Of a stretch of DNA of 64,000 nucleotides, positions 25,001-37,600 are shown piece after piece. Location: positions 7,379,933 to 7,443,932 of the forward strand of contig JANVCC010000073.1 in NCBI GenBank assembly GCA_025345505.1, given 5' to 3'. Each line of letters opens with the position of its first letter. The first letter of the stretch is position 1. A program made the translations under genes and the position numbers. This stretch comes from Todiramphus chloris collaris (lineage: Eukaryota > Chordata > Aves > Coraciiformes > Alcedinidae). Under the pieces are notes generated by a model. That model was not told the origin of the DNA, did no database searches, and saw nothing but the letters and a program-made list of their open reading frames with translations.

Positions 25001-28000
25001 CACAGACTGACACAGTTGCTGATATGAAGAGGCTTTAGGTGGCTCTCTCACCACTGCTGTAATAAAATGAAGAGGTACTGAGTCCAAGATCTCCTGTATC
25101 AGGTTACTAATATGTAAAAAAGCTGCCCGGAGTCAATCAGATGTGTGCTAAAAATGTTGGCAGTTAAAAAAGATGTTGGTGGGGGAAAAGGTGAAGTGAC
25201 TGATAGGTTGCTATTCTGCAATATGTTTTTGTACTAATGGGAGCCCTAAACTAGGGCTGATTATTCTGAAAAATGTCCTTTACTGTTATGGAGTAGCTTA
25301 TCCATTCTGGATGGTTCTGATGTGGAACTACAGGGAACTTGTACTACTAGGCACTTACAAATAAAAGCTGCATCTCCGCTAGCAGAATTTGCCATCCTTC
25401 CATGTCAGCAGGGCAGGACCTTGCCAGCTGTAATCACGAAAGACTGACAGCCGTCACAAACTACTCCCAGGGCAGAGCCCATCACTCAGTTCAGCTCAGC
25501 TCAGGCTCCCAGCAGACAGGACAGCTTGGAGAAGGTAGTGGAGCATTCTTCATCTCTACTGTCTAGTGCAGAATCAGAGGGGAAGGGAAGTGCTGTGTCA
25601 TTTCTGGTTTTGGAAGACCTTCAAATATCAAGCCAGATGCTCGACCCAGTATTAATCATTCTTCTGAGACAGTTTGTGTTCTGGGGACAAGAACACAGGC
25701 AATCCCAAGTGTGTATGCTTTGATATATGAAAGTGCATCATAGAATTGTAATTTTACCAAAATTCTATGAAACTCCTATGCCCTCAGATTAACTGTTTCA
25801 CCTCCTGTGGGACTGCATGTTTCACCTGAGCTCCCTCCCGTTTTATGTGTTCGTTCTGTTGTATCCAGAGGGACTCCTTGACAGTTAGTAAAGTACTACC
25901 CTGCTCAGCAAAGGTTATTTGCATATATTTAACTTCTCTCCTGAAGCAGATTTAAAATCAGGCACTCTCAGCTGCTTGAATTGAAAAGACTAACTGGGTG
26001 CCTGGTGTTTTACTCAGTGTTGGAATGTGTTAGCCACATGGTGTTTGGCAATATACAGTAGTGATTTGGACATCTGTGGGAAAAATCAGTGGAACACAAA
26101 GTACTAATTCACCCAGATACTTTAACAAATGTACCCTGGAGTTGTTCAATATGCTCTGTTTTGTTATGATGAATCTTAGAATTAGGCTGGCCCAAACCTT
26201 TGTAAGTGTTATTAATAGCACTGCATTAATATTGGGTGCTGGGATGTGCATAATGAGGCGTTGCTTAAATTCGTGTTGGAGTAATGGAAATGAATTCATA
26301 CTGTGCTGGCTGGTGGCACTCCGTAATTCCAGTTTGCCCATGCAGTGCATCACTGTTTTGCAAATTGAGGATTCTGGGAGCTTGAGTTTTGATGCTGCCA
26401 AAATTTATATCAAAAGCCTTGAGATATGCTGTGGTTAAATGAATGAGAAGACTAAAGAGGAAAAAGCATCCTTTCTGGCCTTTTCTTCTTTTCTACCATC
26501 TTTTCTAGTTTTTGGAAGTCAGCTTTAAATTCTCACTTTACAAAAGGTGACTATGAATTCTTATTCTTGCCAGGAATGTAAAAGTAGTGGATTTCAGGTC
26601 TTAAACATTTGTTCTCCTGTCAAGAACAGCTCTTCTGAAATCATTCTCCCTAGAGAAAAACATGAATAATCTTAAAGAGGAAATCTGTAGGTGGGAGAGA
26701 ACTGCTAAATAAGTAGTCCTAAGAAAGAGAAACGGTGAGCTACAGCCTTCAACAGCTAGCAGAGCTGTTTCTTATATAGACACGAACTATGATTTGCTAT
26801 TCAGAGGGCTGAAGGAGAAGGGAGCTAAGGCTATACAAAAATCATTTCCCCAGAGACAGAGATTGAGGGATATAGCCTGTTGCCAGAGTTTAAGGGAGAA
26901 ATGAAAATCTCATGTTTGATTCAGTAGTTGCTGAAAAAAAGAGAAAAATAATAGCTTTAGATGTAGGGTCTTTTCAAGAACTCGTTTGTTAACACCCCGC
27001 TGTTCTTGGGAAATAAGTCACTGACCCCTTCTTGGCATAAGTAAAAGCAGGAAGAGACCTGGAGACAGATAACAATGGGCTTGATCTGGTCCTAACGGAA
27101 ATGAAAATAAACCCTCTCCCTGGTTTTACATGGTGCAGGACCACATCCTGTAGCCAGAACAGTTAGTCATTCTGTGATTGCTTCCCTCTGCTAGAGAGAA
27201 ATTCAATTTAAAGCAGTTGTTCTGCTGGGACAGGTTATGGTCTTCTGGTGCTTTCCTATGTACTCCAGACCAGAGCGTGTTGGAGAATCGTGTTGAAGGG
27301 TTTGTGAGGCAAGGTTGGTGGCTGGGATGCAGGAACAGGAATTGAGGTGCTGTTTGTGATCTACTGTGTGAATGTGGTGCCATAGCAGAGGACAGAGCCC
27401 TGGTAACTCTGGTATGTAATTAAAAAGGTGGTTCAGTCCACTAATGACAAATGCTGTAATTGCTGAATTCCTGGGTGCCCAGGAAGGCAGTTGGAGATGG
27501 CACATTACATGTAAACCAAAAAGACGAGGGAGTAAGAAAAAAACAACTTGCAAAATGCCACAGACAATAAAACCATTATTTCATAAGAAGAAAAGGGTTG
27601 GGACTTGATGTGTTCACTTGGAAACTAAGCCAGTGAGGATTTGCATGTTCTAATAAAAATAAATAAAAAGTAGCAGAACATTTAAAAGAAGCTTATTTCT
27701 ATAATAATGTAAAATGTTAAGCACAGATTTACAAGCATAAATAAGAACTCGCATCACAAAATGGGTAGAGACATTATACCAGCTACATTAAATAGATGAA
27801 ATAGCAGCAGTCAATCTAACAAATAGTTTTCCTTTGCTACCTCTCAAGTCAAAGAAATTCTAGGGCTTTAGGGACACGTTTGGAAAGAAGTCAGAGAAAT
27901 ATCTGCTCTACCTTCCTGCCACTGCCAAAAATGAACCATCTGAGGTCACAGCGCTGAACCACTTTCCACTATTGGCCTGGCAAAATTCAGCTTTTAAAGG

Positions 28001-30324
28001 GCACTGAAAATGATGAGGGAAATAAATGGCAGTGACCAGGGAGTTTAATTCTCATCCTGCTGAAATCAATGGCTGTTTGAGTTGCAGTTGCTAAATTTAT
28101 CTGCCTACTCTGAGAATTTTTGAAACCCGCTTTCTTCAGTGTTGTGACTCCTTTGTAACCGCCTGGGTGCTGGTTTGCCACCCAAATTCCTCCAAAGGAA
28201 AAACAACATCCCTTTATTGCTTGGGGGCAGTGGAAGGGCTGGTCATTTTGTAGCTCTGTGGGGACATCTGTTGTTTTATCTCCTTGCTTTGTAAGTCAGT
28301 GCCAGTAAAACAGCTTGGGTCAAATCCTCCTGTTCTAGTAGAACCAGCTTGGAATGCTAGTTGTGATTATCACCTATTTTCAAACATAAATGCTTTTTTC
28401 CCCCTCCTTTCCTGTCCCCCAAGTACCAGGCACTGTGGTAATTCCCAGTTACCTAGAAATGGCACAGTTAGGCAGGTTTCCAGGGAATGGGTACAGAGCT
28501 AAGGAGGGCCCATGAGCAGACTGGTGGTGCTGGGTGATGCATCAGGCAATCTGGTACCTCTCGGCTGTAATGTCAGAGTTGAAATCTTAGGGGCTCAGTT
28601 CAGCAAAGGTGGTGCTGAAGTCCATTGGCTAAATAACTGACCATATGCTTGTGTCCCCTGGTAGGCATCAAACCTGGGGCTTCTTTCTGTTGCTACCTGC
28701 ACATCTGTGCTTTGCCAAATAGAGCTGGGGAGCTAATTTGAGGCCTCAAATACAAAACGTGGCCATGTCCAGCCAGGGCTTTGAGACACTGTAAGGATTT
28801 CACCTGCTGCTACTAATCCTTCAGTGAACTCTGATTCTTGAGGTCCAGGTGTGGACTGAGCTGTGCGTGCACCCACAAGGAAGAGACTTCCTGAAGAAGA
28901 GTCTGGGCTTGAAAATCCCATGTTAACTTCATGGAAACAAAAGCCCTGTCTGACATAATCAGATGACAAAACCCACAGCTTTTCAGGGCTGCAGTGTGAT
29001 ATAAGAGGAGCTTCCATTGCTTGTGGTTTAGTCCCTAAAAGATGGAGTAGAGTTTTTCTTTGTGGTTTCCCTAGTGGTTATATATTTTCCATTTCCAAAT
29101 CCTACCATTAAGTTACACCAGGGGCCAGACTGGATGACGTTGGTGATGGTTAGCTTCAACACTTAAAAATCTATTACATCATTTCATGAACTTCAGCCTA
29201 ACATCGTGTTTGGAAACCCATTTCTGTGATAATAAATAAACTTGCCTTTAAAAAAAAAATACAATTTCACTAGAAACCCATCTTTCAAAACAAATAGCCT
29301 CTTGCTTTCCAGAAACTCATATGATAAGGTTTTCCTTGACAGAGAGAGTCTGCAGGTGCCTACAGTACCTTGTCTTGAAGGAGGACCTCTCCATTTTAGA
29401 GTGCTAGGTTATGTTTGCTGTAGAGTGTGCTTCATTTTACTTAAGTAAGCTATAGCTTCTGTAACAAAAGGCTTATTCTGCTCTGCTTGAGGGAGAGAGG
29501 AAGAAATGTTAAATTAGTACAGAGCACTGTCTGTTTCTTGTCAACTGATTCAGTTGTCCCAGTAGTTAGTGAGGTTCGGGATCACAAGAGTTTATGATTC
29601 AGGAGCTGCGTGGAGTAGAGGAATTCTTCAGTGTCACTCTCTACAGTGCCAGGAGTGTTGTGAGAGACCAAACCCTGTCAGGACCTATGGGGGTGTCCTC
29701 AGTGCCACCCTTCCTGTGCACATAAGGGGTTTCCAGCTGGCACATGCTGCTGACCTGCCAGAGCCCACACATCACTGAAATGTGGTTTGGGCAGTTGGCA
29801 TGGGACACGTTAAGCTGCGACAGGCACTTCACCCAGGGGAACGTAAGCACTCCTCTGGGGTTTCATGGAAAAACCCATGCTGCAGTAATCCTGGGAATGG
29901 GAAGCACAACATAACTGCTGCTACTGCATGGACTCTGCTTACCAGCAGCTGGTATGGCCATAGGAGACAGAGAAGTTCCTAAGGCATGTTTGAGCAGGTC
30001 CCCCCTTCAGGTTTTCTATGTAATAGGCAAAAGGAGTAAGCAAACTTTCAGCTTGTTTTACAGATCTGCCATGCCACCTTGTTGGAATTTGTAAAAGATT
30101 TTTTTTTTCAAATGGAGCTAACTCAAATGAAATCAGGCGTCATGACCAGAGCTGAAACATTAGAACATATTTGATGTTGCAGAGACAATGGTGTTGCATT
30201 TAATTTCTTTTCTGTCTTTGTAATGCCTCATTTCAGAACGAGTGGATGTTTTCTATTTCAGGTCCTATTCCAAAATCTGCTTGGATTTTTTCACTCAAGT
30301 AAAATCACCTTTAAGTCCATAAGG
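22027..30324. other. unique non-coding stretch
   Basis: More than 8 kb without a recognisable gene or young repeat. Open frames up to about 144 codons (21985-22419 minus, partly in the LTR) and the opposite-strand pair at 26030-26438 show no domain. Segments at 22440-22760, 23540-23760 and 26040-26440 look like candidate conserved non-coding DNA. Around 28590-28640 and 28050 there are short phrases resembling very old amniote repeats. Confidence 0.55.
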
Positions 30325-30450
30325 GTTGCACTGGATAAATTCAAATTGTTCAAGAAGGGTAGTTTAGGGACATCTATTGAGTCCATCCTCATGGTTGGAC
30401 TCGATGATCTTAGGGGTCTTTTCCAACCTAAAAGATTCCGTGATTCTATC
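30325..30450 (+). mobile_element. CR1 LINE 3'-end fragment
   Basis: A plus-strand CR1 tail with TTCAAGAAGGGTAG, then GGTTGGACTCGATGATCTTA, then a TTTTCCAACCTAAAAGATTC block ending in degenerate octamers (GATTCCGT, GATTCTAT). Roughly 125 bp remain and it is strongly 5' truncated. The 101-codon frame at 30223-30528 is a shadow of this repeat. Confidence 0.9.
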
Positions 30451-31631
30451 CCTAACCATTTACAAAAGCAACATGGGTACAAGTTAAAAGGCTTTGTCCA
30501 CACTTGGCAATCTCGTGTCTGTTGCTGATTGACAACAGAGCCAATCTAGAGTAGTGTCGCACATCTTCCAGTGTGTTAAACATGAACTGAACAGCTTTGG
30601 AAAGCCCCTCAAGGGGTCCCAAACAGAACTAGATCGACGTCACGGCGTGAAATTGTCAATGAGATATTGTGGGGAATATCACCAGGGAGGAGCTAATAAT
30701 ACTAAGTAAGTTGTCCTTCACAGCATAATATTAGAAGTTTACTAATATAACCTGTCCCGTCAGCAGCAGTGATGCCAGACCAGTTTGATGTCTGGTTGGT
30801 GCGAATGGTGTCGCTCCCTGTTAGCAGCAGATTTGTTACTGGTGCTAATGGGTCCCCATTGCTGCACTGCAGTGTTTGATGATTATCGCATCTCTTTGGC
30901 AGTTGCAAAAGATGTGCAGACATGGATAGATTTATTGACTTTAACGTTAAAAAAAATGGAAGATCAGTGTATCTGAATGCGAGCTTACCCTGCTACTCTC
31001 AAACTGAGCCCAAGAACCCGTGTCTGTGCAGTGTTTATTCTCTGAAGGCATGCTCCAACTGAAGAGTAAAGAAACGGAGCCCTCGCTGGATTGCTTGGCT
31101 CAGCATTCAGAAGTAATGCCTTGGTTCCCAAATGAGTTTGTCTGGCTTCAGTTCCCAGCCATTAGTTCTTCTTGTGTAATTTCTCTGCTAGGCAAGAGAG
31201 ACTGTAAGTACCGAGTGTTTGTTTTCTCCCTGGGAAAGTGCTTACGCTGTATAAACTAGTCACTTGTCAATCTTCTTTTTTATAAATGAAATGTATTGAG
31301 ATTTCTGTAGTCTCACTGTGGATTTTTCCATATAGACTGTGCAGTCAAAGTTTTGGGGGTGTTTTCTGTATTCTCTCCAGCTTTTCTCTAAGACAAGACG
31401 TGAACGCGCTGTGTGCTAACACAAAGTCTCACAAGCATCCCTAGTTCTTGTTGCCCTTCAGTATTCAAATTTAAGGAATAAATTAACATTTTCATACAGC
31501 TAAGATAACACTGGGAGCTAGTGCATACATGTAAATATCTGTGTAGAGTACTTCACAGTAATTCAGATCCTTTCTGGACTCACTGATGAAATTTCCCTTC
31601 CTGCAAGTAGATTTTTATTTCTTGTTTCTAA
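30451..31631. other. unique non-coding stretch
   Basis: No gene is seen. A CpG-rich spot at 30634-30648 contains GACGTCAC, a near-consensus CRE/ATF site. Confidence 0.55.
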
Positions 31632-31865
31632 AGGCCTTGCATTTAGCTAAATTAAAATGTACTTAATTTTATTGAGCACAGCTTGCCAATGATCCGTATC
31701 ATTTTCCCTGTCTTCTCCTCCCCATGATGTATCGCCGAGCCACCATTTGTCACATGCAAATATGTCAGCAAGTGATCTTCTGTTTGCTTCCAGGGCATTG
31801 ATAAGAACCTAGAGTAGCACAAGTATTCATCTTTGCAACCCCTTCTGTGGAGCACCCACTCTGCA
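31632..31865 (-). mobile_element. ancient CR1-clade LINE relic (internal part)
   Basis: The plus strand reads like the reverse complement of an old sauropsid CR1 family. In consensus order I recognise TTGCATTTAGC, a TTATTGAGCACAGC block, CCACCATTTGTCACATGCAA, TGTCAGCAAGTGATCTTCTG, TTCCAGGGCATTGATAAGAA and an AACCCCT...GCACCCACT block. The match is from memory of turtle/crocodile-type consensus sequences, and substitutions and small indels are frequent. This part lies upstream of the region kept at 43547-43945, so the two relics are separate insertions or fragments. Confidence 0.72.
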
Positions 31866-33716
31866 GGCTCTGTCCTAGCTGACAGAACACTGATGCCCAC
31901 AGTTGACATCCCCTTGCCCTGTGATTTATACAGCTCTGTCTGCACATTGTAATCCAGAAAAGAGTTATTTCATATTCAGAGTTTTGCTCTTGGCTTTTAC
32001 TGAAAGAGAGGGAATAATCAAAGTCTGTAACTTCAGAGACTCATGAGTTTGGGGCACAGGCTCTTCACAGTGACCTAAATAGAGAGACACGTCTCATGGT
32101 TTTTGAAGAGTCCTCGTATTCCTGTTGCAGGATGAGTGGCTAATGGACAAGCCAAAGCAGCTCACCAAACCTGCCAAAACATGACTGCTTGTCTGGCAGA
32201 AGTTACAGAATTTAAGAGTTTTGTTTCACAGCTGGGCTGTTAATCTCATTATTGTATTCACTTGTCAGAGCATGTTGTTATATCTGGGTAAAAATTGTTC
32301 TTAAAGACACACTATTGAATATTTAAAATGCATAAGTAGGTGTGACTTTCATAGCATCTAAAAGATGTGATGGTAAATCAGTGTGATCTTTAGGGAAGAG
32401 TTGGCTACCCTTTATGTGTTTTGAGAGTTCACCCAAATATAAAACAAATAAAAAACAGTTAGAAATCAATTTATTAATGAGAGCATATTATGATTTTCTT
32501 TAAAATCTCAATTTGTATTGGTTTTGTAATTCTTTTTGTTATGGATATTCATTAAAGATGGAAGTAGAGTGGAAATTCCACACATACCAAGTAAAAGCTG
32601 AAAAGTTGGTCAAGGGCACTGCAGGCAGGAAGAAGAAATTATGAGATTAAAAACTTGGTTGGTAGAGCCATGCTGAGTTTCTGCACCACATCCCTGCAGA
32701 TTTAAGCCATGAAGTTAATGGGAAGTTTGCAGCTAAGTTCTGCAAGTGCTCAGACTTTTACTTTCTTAGTACAAAAGGCCCCACTCATCCATACGATCAT
32801 TTATTTTTCTCCATAAATATGCTGTTTTAAATCTTTTTAGGTAGCAAGAGCCAGATGTTTAACAACTTCTAAAGCCATCAATAAAAGAAAATACCCAAAT
32901 GTACGCAGGTTCACTGGAGACTAATTTGTTGTAGTCAATGAATATAGTCCTTGAAAATTAAATTCTCTTTGCTCCTAGCTTGGTAACAGCAGGGGAAGTC
33001 TTGTCTGCCTTATTGATTTCAATGGGACCGCTGGTATGAATAAGCAAGAAGGCTTTGACAGAATGCATTTAGATGTAGTGTGCAATGCTTGGGTTCTGAG
33101 ATGCCAAAAAGAGATTCCTTCCTCCAATACAATAATTCAAACCTATACATCTTCTCTCAGATGGCATCTGTAGTGCTCAGCAGGAGGAGGTAAATAGTAA
33201 CACTGCCACTGCCGTTTCTCTGGGAGGCAGAGGAATGGAGCTGGGTCTCTGCTTCGCCTGGGCAGGATGCGGTCTCGCTGCTGTTGTGCGGCACAGAGCT
33301 GAGGCACGTGATGAGCCAGCCTGGGGAAGTCTAGGGTGGACGCACTGAATGCTTCTGCTGGGGCCAGTGCAGATTTTGGGATGGTCCATATAGAGTTAGA
33401 GATAAAAAGCCTATCTGAATGTAGTTGTATTTGTTCCCCAACCATCCGGGCTTCAGAAGAGCTTTGTGGTTTGGGAGCAGCAGATTCAAGCTGGTCCAGC
33501 AATTCTGTATTGCGCAGCCCACAAAATACCACACCTTCTGCTGGGAGCCATGCAGAGCAGGGCACAGGGGTAGTCAGGCAATTCTGCAAGGGCAAGAAAA
33601 ATCCAGATGGACATCATAGCTCCAGCTCGGCACCAGCTGTGCTAGAGATGGGTTGGCTTAGGGCAAATCTGCTCTGGTGTCTCCAGCTCAAAGAGTGATA
33701 CCAAGGAGCCCAGCAC
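31866..33716. other. unique non-coding stretch
   Basis: No gene is recognised. A 150-codon minus-strand frame (33143-33595) and a 120-codon plus-strand frame (33336-33698) overlap each other and show no domain or repeat protein, so I treat both as chance. GATTTCAATGGGACCG at about 33015 resembles a phrase common in ancient amniote repeats. Confidence 0.5.
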
Positions 33717-33818
33717 TCTACAGATGGGGAAACTGGCACCCACAGACTTGTCGAAGGACAAGCAGCAGGCTGGTGGCAGAGCTAGGAGTAAAACCCAGGT
33801 TTCCATCCACTAGGCCAT
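33717..33818 (-). mobile_element. MIR-like ancient SINE relic
   Basis: The plus strand follows the reverse-complement MIR core. CTACAGATGGGGAAACTGGC matches the 'acagatgaggaaactgag' block. A degraded 'cttgcccaaggtcacacag' region follows (ACTTGTCGAAGGACAAGCAG). Then GGTGGCAGAGCTAGGAGTAA and AACCCAGGTTTCC match the 'ggcagagctgggattcgaacccaggt' block. Order and spacing fit. MIR-type elements are known to predate the mammal/sauropsid split. Confidence 0.65.
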
Positions 33819-34480
33819 GAGACACATTGATCATCCTTCTGTGCCTTGCTCTTGCCATTTCTTATGTGGGAAAAATAATGGCCAGCTTTAGTGGATTGTG
33901 AATTTCCCAGATAAAACATATACATATTTAGGTGCTTGTATTATTTATCACCGCCTTTCACGGGCTGAGCCATTTCAGATAAATCCTTACCACTAATTTA
34001 GTCTACATTTATACATTGGTGGTCCTTTGGCAATCGGTTGTAACTCATGACTGATTTTCCTTTCCTTCCCCCTGCCCCTTGAGTATCAGTGTGTAACCAC
34101 ACAATCTGTTGTACATCCGTTTATGCAGGTATACCAGCACAATGTAGTATCTGTACAAAATGAAGTTAGAACATAAGGGAAATGTCCAGTATTTCCTGGA
34201 GCTGCGTTTTCCAGGGGAAAAAACCAAAATAAAGGAAAAAAAGCTATTAAATGCTTAATGAGGAATTCCTTAAAATTGGCCAGATGGTCCCAGGAGTATT
34301 CATTATGACTGCATTGAAAGTCTCATGTCCCTTTGGGGGTACACAGGTCCTCCCTTCATGGCATTTCATGTTCTGTGTAAACAGCCTTTAAACTAAATGT
34401 CCTGGCTTCCCAGCAGTGATGCAGCAGTGGTTTGGTCCAGCCACACCTGGAGGAAACCTGCAAGGTGGATCAGCCAGCTG
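33819..34480. other. unique non-coding stretch
   Basis: AT-rich DNA lying between the MIR-like relic and the CpG islet. No gene or repeat is seen. Confidence 0.55.
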
Positions 34481-34671
34481 CTCGGTTCAGGGCAGAGCTG
34501 GCCTGTGCTCGCCTGGTCCCCGCGTGTCGGGGCAGCTGCGAGAAGCGTGTGTAACTCCGGTGGCTGCAGGACTGTGCCAGGGGGGCTTTTCTGGCTCTGC
34601 CCTGGACAGATGGCGAGCAGCGTACGGAGCAGAGAGCGTGTGATAGATTGGTGCCAAGACTGCGACTCGGT
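34481..34671. promoter_or_regulatory. CpG-dense islet
   Basis: I count 14 CpG dinucleotides in about 190 bp (for example CCCCGCGTGTCGGGG at 34518-34532 and CGTACGG at 34621-34627) in DNA that is otherwise CpG poor. By eye the GC content is high and CpG is near its expected frequency. Five overlapping open frames on both strands reflect the loss of stop codons that high GC brings, not coding. It may be an orphan CpG island (promoter, enhancer or RNA start), or GC-biased conversion. No transcript evidence is available. Confidence 0.5.
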
Positions 34672-37600
34672 TGCCAAATCTCATGTGAAGTAAGGCTGTG
34701 CAGATGAAATAGAGACAGGAATTGTGGTTTATTAATGTTCATTAAAACTTTTGGTGCTTATAGTCCTACTGAGATGAAAAACTCCGGAGCAAATGGAAAT
34801 CCCTAGGAACTCACCATGTTTTATAGAAAGGTCTCCTTCAGTCTCTGATTTACATTTGCCTTCTTTCCCAAAAATGTTTAATTGCCACGTTTGATGGCTT
34901 CAAGCTTCTGACTGTTGGGAAATTGAGACTGAGCCTTTAAGTATAAACAAACCCCTCACTTCAGTAATAAAGCTAGAATGATTTCTACTCATTCCACGTC
35001 ATAGTGCTACAGCAGTTTTTAGTAGGTATGAGGTAGTTTGACAGATTGTAATAAATACGTTACTGTTTATCCTGTAAAATTGTCTAGATAAAATAAACCA
35101 AAACAACCGAAACCAAACAACCAAGAGCATTGTCCTAATCTGACTTCCACTACAGAAAGCCTCTCTCCTTTAAGCTTCTTTTGGGGGGAATCTGTCTGGG
35201 AACAGAGCTTTGCTTTTCTAGGCAAATTGCAAGACCCTCCCCAGGCAGGGGGAGGACACTGAGGGATGCACAAGGGGGTTTGTCAACTGGTGGTCGGCAG
35301 AAGGGGTACCATCTCAAGAAGCTGGTAATCAAGCAAATGGAAAAGCCTCAAATATGCTGAAAGAAATTGTTCCCTGTTTTCTTTTACCTTTTGGCTGTTG
35401 GTCATATAATCCAAACCCACAATGTTTTGCCTGAAGTAGGATTCCGGTGCCCAGCAGTTTTAGGGTGAAGTCCAAACAGTGGATTCCTTTAAGCTGAGCT
35501 CCTCAACTTTGAGATACTTGCAAAAAAGGCTTTGTGGCCTTGGAGAACTTTTAGACCTCAAGTGCTGGTGGTCTGTCAGTCGTGATACAGATAGATCCAG
35601 AAGCAGAGTAAGTATTAAGACTTTGTGGAGTTTGTGCAATTTGACAAGAAGTCGCCCATGGTAGGTCTGCGGTGGCAAGGGAAAGTATCTATTTTCATTT
35701 TATTGCTATTGTTTCAGGTTATATAACTTCTTGTGATAGGTGGTGATAGAAAAAAATTACAAAGAGAATAATTCTTCAAATGTACGAGTAAGTTTTGCAA
35801 GTAAAGCTCTGAATTTCTTTAAGAAGCATGATGCATAGCCAGGAGGAACAATAATTTCCCAATTTGATTTGGGAGCCCAGTTGCACTGGAGATCATCATG
35901 ACTGGCAGAGAACATTGGTGCTTACCAACCATCTTAGGAACTTACAAAATCAGGTAGCCTTTCAAACAAGCAAAATGGGACTGGATAAAGGGAGAATGTT
36001 TTGTTTTGCACACAGAAGCACTTTGGAAATGTGCATCACGTGTGGTGTCCAGGGACGACTTCAATCCCTTCCTTTTCTTTCTTTGCTGTATATGCTATCC
36101 CACAAGTGTAATTTGAAATGGGCTCTGCCTTTTAATCTTGAAAAGTAATGAAGCTTTCTTGGCTGCTGATGCTGGTGTAGTTGTAATTCTTTGCAATTTG
36201 TACTAAGCACATTTGTACAAAGTTTTTCCTAAGAGGTGAAGTGAGTTTTGGTTTTGGTTTTGAAATCCACACGCTGCCTGCTTTGCTCTTGTGCTTATTA
36301 GCTTTCTTTGTTTTAGCATTTAAGACTCAGTTCAATAGGAGTACTTCCCACCAAAGCAACAGGAATGAACAATTATCTCGACTACTGTGAGAAACGTTTT
36401 GCAGAGGCTCATACGTTCCACAGCTTCCTTCTCGGTTCATGAATGAAGCTATTCTGTCATCTCTGTAACCAGGGTAGTAACATCTGCCTGATGGCCTGGC
36501 ACACATTTAGGGACTGCAGCCTCTGAAACTGTCCAGGAGTTGTGGATTTTAGCAGGGTACCTGTGGTACTGGCCACAGCAAGATATTCAATATGTTTATT
36601 CAGTTACAATTTTGTGTCCTCCTCAAATCAGTAGCAGATTTCCTGGGGGATTTTATGTGCCCTAGAATTTTGTCCTGCAAAAAAAGAACGGTGGCTAGGC
36701 AGAGGACTTCAGCAATATTCAAAAGTGGTATGTCATGCAGAGGGAAAAAGGGACTGGAATGACTTTTGTTTCCATCCCCCAAAGAGCAGAGTGTCCCCAC
36801 ACTAGTGCTTCATCCTTTATGTGCTATGTCAGTGTTGCTCAGAATGTCAAAGAGGAACTTCCAGGAGTGTTTCAATATACAAATATTTGCCGACGTGCAG
36901 ATCGTAAATTGTTTGTTCAAAAGAAGTTCCATTTGGCATTACCTTAGCTAAACCAAACTGCAGATTAGAGTACTTTATTACAAACATGGTATTTTGTGGC
37001 TGTTAAACCCATTTACCAGCTAATCTGGAAAGTAAAATTCTGTAATTGCACACGTGGTTGTTTACAAAGGTCTTGGAATAAAAATTAATATTAAGAGGAT
37101 AACTAGTAAGGTCTGAGTAGCACTCGTCGTGAATCAATACTCGTGGTTAAATAATGGGTGAAGTTAAATTAGTGTGGCCTCTCTAATTTAATCTAATCTT
37201 CCAGTAAAAGAGATACCTAGCTGTAACTTCAACTACCAGAACCAACTACTTTATACTGTGAAAAGACATTTACTAATCATTTAATCTGCATTCAGATGAA
37301 AAGACACTTGCCTTATTATTTTTAATTCCTTCATAAATTTGGAATGATACTGCTTTCATGACCTTGTTATAATTAGCAGTAGCTATATCTTGTTAATGAG
37401 CTATTACCTGCAAATCCATATAATTCATCTGACAAGCTGACAGCCTGACTAATTAACAAGGTTTGACCAGTATCTCAAGCCCTCTGCAAAAGATTTTCTC
37501 CTCTGACACTAAAAAATGTTCTCTGAGGTACCATATATAAATATATCAAACACTGTAAATGGTTTCTGCAAAGAGGTTACAAAATCACCCTGCTGAGAAG

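Noticed and set aside
26030..26438. Overlapping 123- and 125-codon frames on opposite strands
   Set aside because: Opposite-strand open frames over the same bases with no domains suggest low stop density, not two genes.
33143..33595. 150-codon minus-strand open frame
   Set aside because: No domain or recognisable splice context, and a 120-codon frame overlaps it on the other strand; consistent with chance in GC-richer DNA.
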